From Geodermatophilaceae bacterium NBWT11 (GTDB lineage: Bacteria > Actinomycetota > Actinomycetes > Mycobacteriales > Geodermatophilaceae), in assembly GCA_014218215.1 (NCBI GenBank), contig CP043652.1, positions 1,240,001-1,304,000 of the forward strand: a DNA stretch of 64,000 bases. Direction: 5' to 3'. This document shows positions 55,959 through 63,303 of the stretch, one piece after another. The stretch's first letter is position 1. Every line of letters begins with the position of its first letter. The notes under the pieces are model-generated. The model did no database searches and was not told the origin of the DNA. It saw only the letters and a list, made by a program, of their open reading frames with translations. Position numbers and translations under genes: made by a program.

Positions 55959-56753
55959 TCAGCTCTGGGAGGACGGCGCCGAGCTGGAGGACGACGGCGC
56001 CTGCGAGGAGGCCGACGGCGCGTTGCTGGAGGCCGAGGGGGCCGTGGACTTCGCCGGGACGGCGGTGGCGCGGGGCAACGGGGCCTTGGTGGTGGCCTTC
56101 GCGGGGGTCCGCTTGGCGGCGGCCCGCTTCGCGGGGGCCTTCTTCGCCGGCGTCTCCTTGGCCTCGTCGACGGCCTTGCTGGTGCGTGCCTTGGTCTTCT
56201 GGGCGGCCGAGGTCACCTCGTTCGCCGCCTTCGAGGCCTTCGACGCGCTCTTCTGGGCCACCGAGGTCACCTCGTCGGAGGCCTTCGCGACGACCTCGTC
56301 GGTGGTGTCCAGGACGTCCTCGAGGGCGTCCTCGACCGTGTCCACGGCGCGCTCGGCGCGGCCGACGACCGAGCGGAAGCCGGGCTGGCGACGCAGGTCC
56401 TCCACGACCTCCTCGCCGCGGGCGGCCAGGCCGGACAGCGTGCTGGCGGCCTGCTCCCGGACGGTCCCGACGAGACCGCCGGCGTTGCCGGCCTTGCTGC
56501 GCGCGGCCTCGGCCCGGGTGCGGACCTCCTTGGCGGCGAGATCGGCCTGGACCTGGGCCTCGCCGGGCAGCGCCTCGGCCTTGGACCGCAGCGAACCGAC
56601 CACGGATCGGGCGTGGTCGACGACGACGTCGGTGGCGCCGATGGCGGCCAGCACGCCGGTCTTGCCGGTCTCGACGAGCGCGTCGGCGACCTTGCGGCCC
56701 TCGGTCACGGCGGCCTCGCCGTAGCTCTTGATGGTCTCGGTGGGCTTGCTCAT
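55959..56753 (-). CDS. hbhA: Heparin-binding haemagglutinin-like protein (HbhA)
   Basis: 264 residues. An amphipathic helical N-terminal part (about residues 1-165, including ATDVVVDHARSVVGSLRSKA and TVEDALEDVLDTTDEVV) precedes a Lys/Ala/Pro-rich tail with repeats such as AKKAPAKRAAAKRTPAK and a serine-rich end. Mycobacterial HbhA has the same order and binds heparan sulphate and membranes; in non-pathogens the role is unclear, possibly lipid inclusions or DNA binding. The XRE gene overlaps it by 4 bp, as Rv0474-Rv0475. Confidence 0.82.
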   Translation of the reverse strand: MSKPTETIKSYGEAAVTEGRKVADALVETGKTGVLAAIGATDVVVDHARSVVGSLRSKAEALPGEAQVQADLAAKEVRTRAEAARSKAGNAGGLVGTVREQAASTLSGLAARGEEVVEDLRRQPGFRSVVGRAERAVDTVEDALEDVLDTTDEVVAKASDEVTSVAQKSASKASKAANEVTSAAQKTKARTSKAVDEAKETPAKKAPAKRAAAKRTPAKATTKAPLPRATAVPAKSTAPSASSNAPSASSQAPSSSSSAPSSQS

Positions 56754-57214
56754 GCCGACTCCTCCTGGGGGTCCGGTGCGGGGTTGGTCAGTGCGTGCTC
56801 GCGGGCGTACGTCTCGTACAGCTCCAGGAGCACCTGCTTGTGGCGCTCGGAGAGGGACAGGTCGGCGCGGATGGCCGCGACGGTGTCCGGGTTGCCTGAC
56901 CGGCGGTCGAGGATCCCGGCCTGCTCGTAGAGCGTCTCGGCGGAGATCTTCAGGCCCCGGGCGATCTGGGCCAGGATCTCCGCCGACGGCTTGCGCAGTC
57001 CCCGCTCCACCTGCGAGAGGTAGGGGTTGCTGACCCCGGCGGTGCGGGCCAGCTCGCGCAGCGACACCTGGGCGGTGTTGCGCTGGCTGCGGATGAAGTC
57101 ACCCACCTGGGAGCTGACCGCCGTCGACACCGTGGTCGCCTCGGCCGCCGCGGAGGCGGCAGCATGGGTCACGCTGTCGCGGACGGTGCTGACGATCTCC
57201 GACGGGTTCTGCAC
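56750..57214 (-). CDS. XRE-family regulator adjoining hbhA
   Basis: 154 residues. After an N-terminal Thr/Ser/Ala-rich helix, the helix-turn-helix is VSLRELARTAGVSNPYLSQV with ERGLRKPSAEILAQIARGLK; the C-terminal helix RADLSLSERHKQVLLELYET may dimerise. GTG start 7 nt after TAGCGT, probably leaderless. Translation-coupled to hbhA, so it may control hbhA. Targets are unproven. Confidence 0.88.
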   Translation of the reverse strand: MQNPSEIVSTVRDSVTHAAASAAAEATTVSTAVSSQVGDFIRSQRNTAQVSLRELARTAGVSNPYLSQVERGLRKPSAEILAQIARGLKISAETLYEQAGILDRRSGNPDTVAAIRADLSLSERHKQVLLELYETYAREHALTNPAPDPQEESA

Positions 57215-57221
57215 ACCGGCG

Positions 57222-57227
57222 ACGCTA
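57222..57227 (-). promoter_or_regulatory. -10 box for leaderless XRE gene
   Basis: TAGCGT on the minus strand, then 7 nt, then the GTG at 57214. Confidence 0.5.
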
Positions 57228-57279
57228 ACCGTGGGTGCTAGCTCCAGCAAGCGGGGCAGTCGGCGGAGTGACCGATCCC

Positions 57280-58242
57280 TCAGCCGAGCACGGGGGCGGG
57301 GCGCACCTCGCCGACGGTACCGTCCCCGCCGCTCACCGGGGTCACCGCGAACGGGGCGAGCTCGGCCTCGGAGACCCCGAGGAGACGCAGCCCGGCGCTC
57401 AGCGCGGGCATCCGGCCACGGTCGCCGCCGTCCTCCAGCTTGAGCGCGACCGCGCCGCGACCGGGCAGCGCGGCGACGTGCACGCCGTCGGCACCGCCCT
57501 TGACCAGCAGGTCGGGCACGGCACCCATCAGCAGGGTGTCGTCCCGGCCGGTGCCGGCCACCAGCCACGGGTGGGCGCGCATCGCGTCGGCGACCGAGCG
57601 GTCCCGGCTGCCCTCGGGCGCCTGGACCAGGGAGAGCACGCCGCGGGCCAGCGCGGTCACCGACAGCGCGTGCTGGGGTGCCCCGCACCCGTCGACGACG
57701 ACGGCGCTGACCGGCTCGCGACCGGCCTCGCCCAGCCGGGCCTCGACGGCCTGCTGCAGCGGGTGTGCCGGGTCCAGGTAGCCCTGGGTGGGCCAGCCGG
57801 CGGCGACGCAGGCCGACAGCATCGCGGCGTGCTTGCCCGAGCAGTTCATCGCCGCGCGCCGGGGCGCCCGGCCCTCGACCAGCCAGGTGGCCCGTTCGTG
57901 TTCGTCCGAGGGCAGCGCGGGCGGGCAGCCCAGGTCGTCCTCGGTGAGCCCGACGGCGGCCAGCATGGCCAGGGCCAGCTCGACGTGCCCGGGCTCGCCG
58001 GTGTGCGACCCGGCGCCGATCGCCAGCTCCTCCGTCGTCCGCGGCGTCCAGCCGGCGGCCAGCAGCGCGGTGGCCTGCACCGGCTTGTTCGACGACCGCG
58101 GCAGGGTGGGCCGGTCGACGGCGCCGACGGCGTGCGTCACGGCCCCGTCGGCGTCCAGCACGACCAGCGAGCCGCGGTGCGCGGACTCGGGGAACCCCGA
58201 CCGCCACACCTCGACCAGGACGGGCTGGTCCGGGAAGTCCAT
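57280..58242 (-). CDS. L-asparaginase II family protein
   Basis: 320 residues. The Rhizobium etli-type asparaginase motif NCSGKHAAMLSACV (Ser-Lys pair near residue 135), SSNKPVQATALLAAG near residue 52 and DGCGAPQHALSVTALARG near residue 188 are present. Hydrolyses asparagine to aspartate and ammonia; unrelated to the classical E. coli enzyme. ATG overlaps the rsiG-like stop as TGATG. Confidence 0.9.
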   Translation of the reverse strand: MDFPDQPVLVEVWRSGFPESAHRGSLVVLDADGAVTHAVGAVDRPTLPRSSNKPVQATALLAAGWTPRTTEELAIGAGSHTGEPGHVELALAMLAAVGLTEDDLGCPPALPSDEHERATWLVEGRAPRRAAMNCSGKHAAMLSACVAAGWPTQGYLDPAHPLQQAVEARLGEAGREPVSAVVVDGCGAPQHALSVTALARGVLSLVQAPEGSRDRSVADAMRAHPWLVAGTGRDDTLLMGAVPDLLVKGGADGVHVAALPGRGAVALKLEDGGDRGRMPALSAGLRLLGVSEAELAPFAVTPVSGGDGTVGEVRPAPVLG

Positions 58243-58811
58243 CAGTGGCGACCTTCTGCGGCGAGGAGCTGGGCGACGTCGGCCTCGCCGTCCCGGTACC
58301 GGCGGCCGAGCTCGCCGGCCAGGGCGTCCATCACCTGCTGCACACCGCGGCGGCGCTCGGACAGCCCACGCTCACCGGCGGCCAGCGAGCGGGCGGCGTG
58401 CTCCAGCTGGTCGTCGGGCAGCTCGCCCACGTCGGACAGGTCGACCCCGGGCGCCAGGGAGTTCACCCAGTGCTCGTGGTCGGCGGGGTTGCTGGGCTGC
58501 ACGGTCTGGTGCCGGCCCAGGCCGTGCGCGGGGCCGCGTCCCTTCTCGGACAGGATCTCGGGCAGCAGGTCGACCAGCGATCGGCCGTCGTGCTCGGCCC
58601 GGCGCTGGAGCTCGCGGCGGACGATGTCGAGCCGGCCCTGCAGCAGCCGACGGGTGTAGGAGAGGTCGACCTCGGACTGCTCGGCCTGCCGGCGCAACGC
58701 GCGGACGTCGGTCATCGTGCGCTGCTCGACCCCCTCGAGGAACTGCGGCGCCAGCAGGGTGTCCACGGCGGGCCCGCCGGCGGTGGACGCGACGGGGGTG
58801 GGCTCGGTCAT
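58242..58811 (-). CDS. RsiG-family c-di-GMP-binding anti-sigma factor
   Basis: 189 residues, mainly two long helices joined by a loop. Each helix carries the published c-di-GMP motif E(X)3S(X)2R(X)3Q(X)3D exactly: E47-S51-R54-Q58-D62 and E147-S151-R154-Q158-D162, 100 residues apart. In Streptomyces, RsiG with c-di-GMP sequesters sigma WhiG. No whiG is in this window. It overlaps BKACE upstream and the asparaginase downstream, so it is expressed with metabolic genes. Family call is firm; the sigma partner is inferred. Confidence 0.9.
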   Translation of the reverse strand: MTEPTPVASTAGGPAVDTLLAPQFLEGVEQRTMTDVRALRRQAEQSEVDLSYTRRLLQGRLDIVRRELQRRAEHDGRSLVDLLPEILSEKGRGPAHGLGRHQTVQPSNPADHEHWVNSLAPGVDLSDVGELPDDQLEHAARSLAAGERGLSERRRGVQQVMDALAGELGRRYRDGEADVAQLLAAEGRH

Positions 58812-59653
58812 CGGGGTGCCTCCTGCAGGGAACGGATGCCCAGCAGCTCGCGCGCCTGGGTGGTGGTCAGGGCCGGCCGCTGGGCGATCCGGGCGAGGCC
58901 GGCCGCGCGGGCGACCAGCTGGACGTTGTCGCGCACGGGTTCGCCGGGCGCGTAGGTGAGCGTGTCCTCCATGCCGACCCGCAGGTGACCGCCGGCCGAG
59001 AGCGCGGCCAGCATCACCGGCAGCGACGTCCGGCCGACGCCGGTGGCGGCGAAGGTCCAGCTCGGGTCCAGGACGGGCAGGCACGCCGCGAGCGCACCGG
59101 TCGTGCCGGGCATCCCGCCGGGCACGCCCATCACCAGGTCGACGTGCACGTGCCCGCCGTGCGGCAACCCGTGCCTGTCCAGCAGCCGGCGCAGCGTGGT
59201 CAGGTGCCCGAGGTCGAAGGCCTCGTACTCCGGCACGATGCCGCGCTGCTGCATCTGGGTGTGCAGCTCGACGATGAGGTCCCACGGGTTGCTGAAGACG
59301 TCCCGGCCGAAGTTGACCGTGCCCAGCGACAGGGACGCAGCGTCGGGCTCGGCGTCGAGCACCGCGACCCGGTCGGGCAGCGGGTCGGTGACCGCGCCTC
59401 CGGAGGACAGCTGCACGACCAGGTCGGTGGACTCCCGGACGGCGGCGACGACCTCGCGCACCCGGACCAGGTCCAGCGTCGGCCGGGTGTCCAGGTCACG
59501 GACGTGCAGGTGGACGACGGCGGCACCGACGGCCTCGCAGTCCCGGGCGGTGGACACGACCTCCTCCACCGTCACCGGCAGGGCGGGGACGTCGGCCTTG
59601 GCCGACTCCGCTCCCGTGGGGGCGAGGGTGATGAGGGTGCCCGGCTGGCTCAC
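58808..59653 (-). CDS. BKACE-family 3-keto-acid cleavage enzyme
   Basis: 281 residues. TIM-barrel family with zinc ligands in VVHLHVRDLDTRP near residue 47 and HVHVDLVMGVPGGMPG near residue 165, plus LSLGTVNFGRDVFSNP. Cleaves a beta-keto acid using acetyl-CoA; the substrate among family members varies (3-keto-5-aminohexanoate and others), so it is not assigned. GTG start overlaps the ygfZ stop. Confidence 0.9.
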   Translation of the reverse strand: MSQPGTLITLAPTGAESAKADVPALPVTVEEVVSTARDCEAVGAAVVHLHVRDLDTRPTLDLVRVREVVAAVRESTDLVVQLSSGGAVTDPLPDRVAVLDAEPDAASLSLGTVNFGRDVFSNPWDLIVELHTQMQQRGIVPEYEAFDLGHLTTLRRLLDRHGLPHGGHVHVDLVMGVPGGMPGTTGALAACLPVLDPSWTFAATGVGRTSLPVMLAALSAGGHLRVGMEDTLTYAPGEPVRDNVQLVARAAGLARIAQRPALTTTQARELLGIRSLQEAPR

Positions 59654-60768
59654 CGGCCGATCGTCGCAGACCGGACCGCGCGCACCCGCTCCCGGGCGGC
59701 GACCAGGGTGTCGTCGAGGGTGACCACCAGGTCGTCGGGGTCGACGACGGCGACGCTGCCGCCCACCCGCAGCTCCACCGGGGCCGCGGCGGACTTCTCC
59801 AGCACCGAGGACTTCACCAGCGCCAGGCCGACGACGCCGAGCTCGTGGTGCCGGACGACGGTGCCGACCCGGCCCACCTCCTTGGTGCCCGAGAGCAGCG
59901 GGGTGCCCGCCTCGGGGAGGTGCTCCTCCATGCCGTCCAGGTGCACCAGCACCAGGCGGCGCGGCGGACGGCCCAGGTTGTGCACCCGGGCGACGGTCTC
60001 CTGGCCCCGGTAGCAGCCCTTCTCCAGGTGCACCGCGGTGCGCAGCCAGGGCGTCTCGTTGGGGATGGTGCGGTGGTCGGTGTCCACGCCCAGCCGGGGG
60101 CGGTGGGCCTCCACGGCCAGCGCGGTCAGGGCGTCGACCCCGGCGAGGGTGGCGCCGGCGTCCAGCAGGACCTGCGCCCGGGCGTCGAGCTCCGCGCGCG
60201 GCACGAGCAGGTCGACGACCTCGGCGGTGCCGTCACCGACGGCCGGGGAGCGGCGGGCCCAGCCGCCGCCGTCCAGCGCGACGACCGACCACGGACCGAC
60301 CGGCACGGGCAGCCCGGCGGCGGTGAGGACGTCGTCCCCGCGCGGGCCGACGAGGCTCAGCAGCGCCCACTCGGGCGTCACCAGGGCGGGCTCGACGCGC
60401 AGCATGAAGCGCATCCGGTCCAGCCAGCCGACCAGCTCGGCGCCCCGGCCGGGCTCGGTGTCGCCCCAGGTGGTGCCGCCGAGCTCGGCGAGGACGACGT
60501 GGTGCTCGACGTGGCCCTGCGGGCTCAGCACGAGCGCCTCGGTGCCCGCGCCGTCGGTGAGCTGGTCCAGGTGCTGGCTGAGCAGGCTGTGCAGCCAGGT
60601 CAGCCGGTCGACGCCGGGGACGACGAGGACGTCGCGGTCGCTGCGGTCGACGAGCACGGCGGCCTCGGCGCCACGGCGCTGCTCGGACAGCGGTGAGCCG
60701 TAGTGCGCGGCGACCGCGCCGGACTCGGTGGCCACAGCAGCCGGTCGGTGCAGCAGGGGCGAGCTCAT
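59650..60768 (-). CDS. ygfZ: Folate-binding Fe-S cluster assembly/repair protein YgfZ
   Basis: 372 residues of the GcvT-like fold with the diagnostic motif KGCYRGQETVAR near residue 235. YgfZ uses tetrahydrofolate to help Fe-S enzymes, for example those under oxidative stress. The protein starts from an ATG overlapping the Fur-family gene by 4 bp. The link with a metal regulator and many Fe-S enzymes nearby (nuo) fits. Confidence 0.92.
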   Translation of the reverse strand: MSSPLLHRPAAVATESGAVAAHYGSPLSEQRRGAEAAVLVDRSDRDVLVVPGVDRLTWLHSLLSQHLDQLTDGAGTEALVLSPQGHVEHHVVLAELGGTTWGDTEPGRGAELVGWLDRMRFMLRVEPALVTPEWALLSLVGPRGDDVLTAAGLPVPVGPWSVVALDGGGWARRSPAVGDGTAEVVDLLVPRAELDARAQVLLDAGATLAGVDALTALAVEAHRPRLGVDTDHRTIPNETPWLRTAVHLEKGCYRGQETVARVHNLGRPPRRLVLVHLDGMEEHLPEAGTPLLSGTKEVGRVGTVVRHHELGVVGLALVKSSVLEKSAAAPVELRVGGSVAVVDPDDLVVTLDDTLVAARERVRAVRSATIGR

Positions 60769-61235
60769 GGGGACTCCGTTCCGGCCGCGGCGCTGCAGTC
60801 CCGGCAGGTGCCGGACAGCGCCACATGACCCACGTCCACCCTGAAACCCAGGTCGGCGCCCAGACGTTCCGCGACGCCGTCCATCAGGCCCGGGTCGACG
60901 GACTCGATCTTCCCGCAGGTGGCGCAGACGACGTGCAGGTGCGGGTGCTCGGCGGCGTGGTAGACCGGCGCGCCCTTGCCCAGGTGGGTGTGCCAGACCA
61001 GGCCGAGCCGGTCCAGCAGCTCCAGCGTCCGGTAGACCGTCGAGGTGTCCGGGGCGGCTCCCCCGGGCCCGGCGTCGGCGCGCAGCCGGGCGCCGATCTC
61101 CTCGGGCGTGCCGTGCTCGAGGTCGGCGACCGCGGCCAGCACGCGCTGCCGCTGGTTGGTCAGCCGCAGACCGCGCGAGCGCAGCTGGTCGGCCAGCGGG
61201 GGCGCCTGCTGCGGGTCGTGGCTGTGGTCGGGCAC
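60765..61235 (-). CDS. Fur-family metalloregulator, possibly Nur
   Basis: 156 residues. Winged helix TNQRQRVLAAVADLEHGTPE and DTSTVYRTLELLDRLGLV. Metal-site residues lie in WHTHLGKGAPVYHAAEHPHL, and the structural zinc Cys pairs are CATCGK and CRDC. The HTH-like His pattern and position beside ygfZ resemble Streptomyces Nur, the nickel regulator, but Zur or Fur cannot be excluded. GTG start 7 nt after TAGGCT, so probably leaderless. First gene of the ygfZ-BKACE-rsiG-asparaginase run. Confidence 0.87.
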   Translation of the reverse strand: MPDHSHDPQQAPPLADQLRSRGLRLTNQRQRVLAAVADLEHGTPEEIGARLRADAGPGGAAPDTSTVYRTLELLDRLGLVWHTHLGKGAPVYHAAEHPHLHVVCATCGKIESVDPGLMDGVAERLGADLGFRVDVGHVALSGTCRDCSAAAGTESP

Positions 61236-61242
61236 GCCCGCG

Positions 61243-61248
61243 AGCCTA
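61243..61248 (-). promoter_or_regulatory. -10 box for leaderless Fur-family operon
   Basis: TAGGCT on the minus strand, 7 nt before the GTG at 61235; overlaps the stop of the upstream gene. Confidence 0.5.
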
Positions 61249-62214
61249 GGACCGCCCCTCCCACCACGACAGCACCCGCATCGCACCGAGGGTCACCCAC
61301 CGGGAGGGCTCGCCGGTGGGGACGTCGACGTCGAACCAGACGGCCCCCGCCTCGACCGGCCCCTGCAGCCAGCGGCCGTCGGGCTGCCGGCCGGCCCGGA
61401 GCAGGTCGACGGCGTCGGCGGCCCGCGGGTCGGGCGGGGTGCCGTCGACCTGGCTCGCCGACCGGAGGTGCTCCAGCGCGCGGAGGACGTCGTAGCGCCA
61501 GCGCGAGGGGTGCGTCGGCGGGGTCAGGCACGCGTCGAGCAGTTCGTCGGTGGAGAGCCGACGGGTCAGCCGACGCTCCAGCAGGTACCGCTCCCCGCGT
61601 TGGCGGGCCGCGCGCAGGTCGGCGTCCCCACCGGTGGCGAGCTCGTGGGCCAGCAGGCCGCGGACGGCGTTGAGCGTGGAGTGCACCGAGGAGCGGGTGG
61701 AGCCCTCGACCCACTCGCAGTTCCAGCCGCCGTCGGCGAGCTGGTGCTCGGGGAACCAGTGCGCCAGGGCCTCGACGTCGGCGCCGAGCCAGCCACCGGT
61801 CGCCAGGGTGGTGGCGTTGATGCAGACGTCGACCTCGCCACCCCAGAACGGGAGCCGCTCGTCGTACTCCCAGCGGCTGTTCGCGGCGAGCAGCTCGGCG
61901 GTGTCGGCCAGCCGGGCGGCGCCCAGACCCCACTCGCGCAGCGTGGCCAGCGACCAGGTGGTCGCCGTCCAGGGCTGGCCCTCGCCCTCGGGGACGTGCA
62001 CCTGCCCGTCGACCTTGGGGAAGAAGGCGCCGCCGGCCCACTGGCCGTCGGGGTCCTGGTGGGCGAGCAGCCGGGCGCCGAACCCCTCGGTGGCCACCCG
62101 CGCACGCGTCGCCTGCCAGACGTCGTCGGGGGCGCCCGCCAGGTCGCGCTCGACCTGCCAGCGCAACGCGGGGTCGCTGTCGAGCAGCCAGCCGAGGACG
62201 TCGTCGTCCGCCAT
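61246..62214 (-). CDS. Squalene-cyclase-like (prenyltransferase repeat) protein
   Basis: 322 residues of alpha-toroid repeats. The N-terminal HEAT-like part (LGWLLDSDPALRWQVERDLA) precedes repeated QDPDGQW, LADGGWNCEW and LRAGRQPDGRW motifs typical of prenyltransferase/squalene oxidase repeats. The catalytic DXDD or DCTAE of true squalene cyclases is not seen, so it may bind but not cyclise a terpene. ATG 7 nt after TACGGT. Confidence 0.75.
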   Translation of the reverse strand: MADDDVLGWLLDSDPALRWQVERDLAGAPDDVWQATRARVATEGFGARLLAHQDPDGQWAGGAFFPKVDGQVHVPEGEGQPWTATTWSLATLREWGLGAARLADTAELLAANSRWEYDERLPFWGGEVDVCINATTLATGGWLGADVEALAHWFPEHQLADGGWNCEWVEGSTRSSVHSTLNAVRGLLAHELATGGDADLRAARQRGERYLLERRLTRRLSTDELLDACLTPPTHPSRWRYDVLRALEHLRSASQVDGTPPDPRAADAVDLLRAGRQPDGRWLQGPVEAGAVWFDVDVPTGEPSRWVTLGAMRVLSWWEGRS

Positions 62215-62221
62215 GCCGGAG

Positions 62222-62241
62222 ACCGTAGGGCCTCCTAGGCT
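62222..62241. promoter_or_regulatory. Back-to-back leaderless promoters of squalene-cyclase-like and zinc-ribbon genes
   Basis: Minus-strand TACGGT (62222-62227) is 7 nt from the ATG at 62214. Plus-strand TAGGCT (62236-62241) is 6 nt from the GTG at 62248. The boxes are 8 bp apart in a 33-bp gap. Confidence 0.6.
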
Positions 62242-62247
62242 CTCCCG

Positions 62248-62451
62248 GTGTTCTTCCTCTTCGGGTTCGGCGACAAGCAGAAGGACCTCGGTCCGGGCCA
62301 GACCCGCACCTGTCCCCGCTGCAGCAACACGACGACCTGGGGCCGGGTGAAGCGGTACCGGCAGTTCACCGTCTTCTTCGTGCCGCTGCTGCGCTGGAAG
62401 CGCCAGGAGCTCGAGGTCTGCGGGATCTGCGGCACGACGCTGGCGGTCTGA
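62248..62451 (+). CDS. Zinc-ribbon protein
   Basis: 67 residues: a short hydrophobic start (MFFLFGFGDKQKD), then zinc ligands CPRC and CGIC separated by about 32 residues with the basic-aromatic stretch WGRVKRYRQFTVFFVPLLRW. Zinc-ribbon domain of an actinobacterial family; role unknown. Leaderless GTG. It ends 3 bp before pabC starts. Confidence 0.85.
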   Translation: MFFLFGFGDKQKDLGPGQTRTCPRCSNTTTWGRVKRYRQFTVFFVPLLRWKRQELEVCGICGTTLAV

Positions 62452-62454
62452 CCG

Positions 62455-63303
62455 GTGGGCGACGTGCGCGCGGTGGCCGTCTGGCGGGACGGGACGGCGG
62501 TGCGGGTGCCCGCCGACGAGCCGGTGGTGACCGCCTTCGACACCGGCCTGGCCCGTGGGGACGGCGTCTTCGAGTCCGTCTGGGTCGTCGGGGGCCGTAC
62601 CCCGCACCTGGCCGACCACCTGGCCCGGCTGCACCGCTCGGCGGCGCTGCTCGACCTGCCGCCGGTGGACGACGAGGTGTGGACCGCCCTGGTGGCCGCC
62701 GCGATCGACGGCTGGCCGGCCGACGTCGAGGGCGCGTGCCGGCTGTTCCTCACCCGCGGTCTGGGCGAGGGCCACCCGCCGACCGCCCTGGCCCTGCTGG
62801 CCCCGGTGCCGCCGGAGACCGTCACCCAGCGCACGGCGGGCATCTCCGTGGTCGCGCTGACCCTGGGCGTCGCGGCCGACGTCCGCGCGGTGTCGCCGTG
62901 GCTGCTGGGCGGGGCGAAGACGTTGTCCTACGCGGTGAACATGGCCGCGCAGCGGCACGCCCACACCGTCGGTGCCGACGACGTCGTCTTCACCTCGATC
63001 GAGGGCCGCCTGCTGGAGGGCCCCACCTCGACGGTGGTCTGGGCCGCCGGCGGCACGCTGCACACCCCGCCCCTGGACACCGGGATCCTGGCCGGCACCA
63101 CCCAGGCCCGGCTGTTCGCCGCCGCGGAGGCCACCGGCTGGCCCACCGCCGTCACCCCCGGCACCCTCGCCGACCTGCACGCCGCCGACGCCGTCTGGCT
63201 GCTCTCCGGCATCCGCGGCGCCGCCCCGGTCACCTCCCTGGACGGCGCAGCGCGTGGCGATGCCGGCTTGACCGCTCGCGTGCAGGGACTGCTCGCCGGC
63301 TGA
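62455..63303 (+). CDS. pabC: Aminotransferase class IV, probable aminodeoxychorismate lyase
   Basis: 282 residues. PLP lysine in GAKTLSYAVNMAAQ near residue 160, substrate loop TSIEGRLLEGPTSTVVW near residue 182, and FDTGLARGDGVFESVW near residue 28. Probably makes 4-aminobenzoate for folate (PabC), though branched-chain or D-amino acid aminotransferases share the fold. GTG start four bases after the zinc-ribbon stop. Confidence 0.85.
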   Translation: MGDVRAVAVWRDGTAVRVPADEPVVTAFDTGLARGDGVFESVWVVGGRTPHLADHLARLHRSAALLDLPPVDDEVWTALVAAAIDGWPADVEGACRLFLTRGLGEGHPPTALALLAPVPPETVTQRTAGISVVALTLGVAADVRAVSPWLLGGAKTLSYAVNMAAQRHAHTVGADDVVFTSIEGRLLEGPTSTVVWAAGGTLHTPPLDTGILAGTTQARLFAAAEATGWPTAVTPGTLADLHAADAVWLLSGIRGAAPVTSLDGAARGDAGLTARVQGLLAG

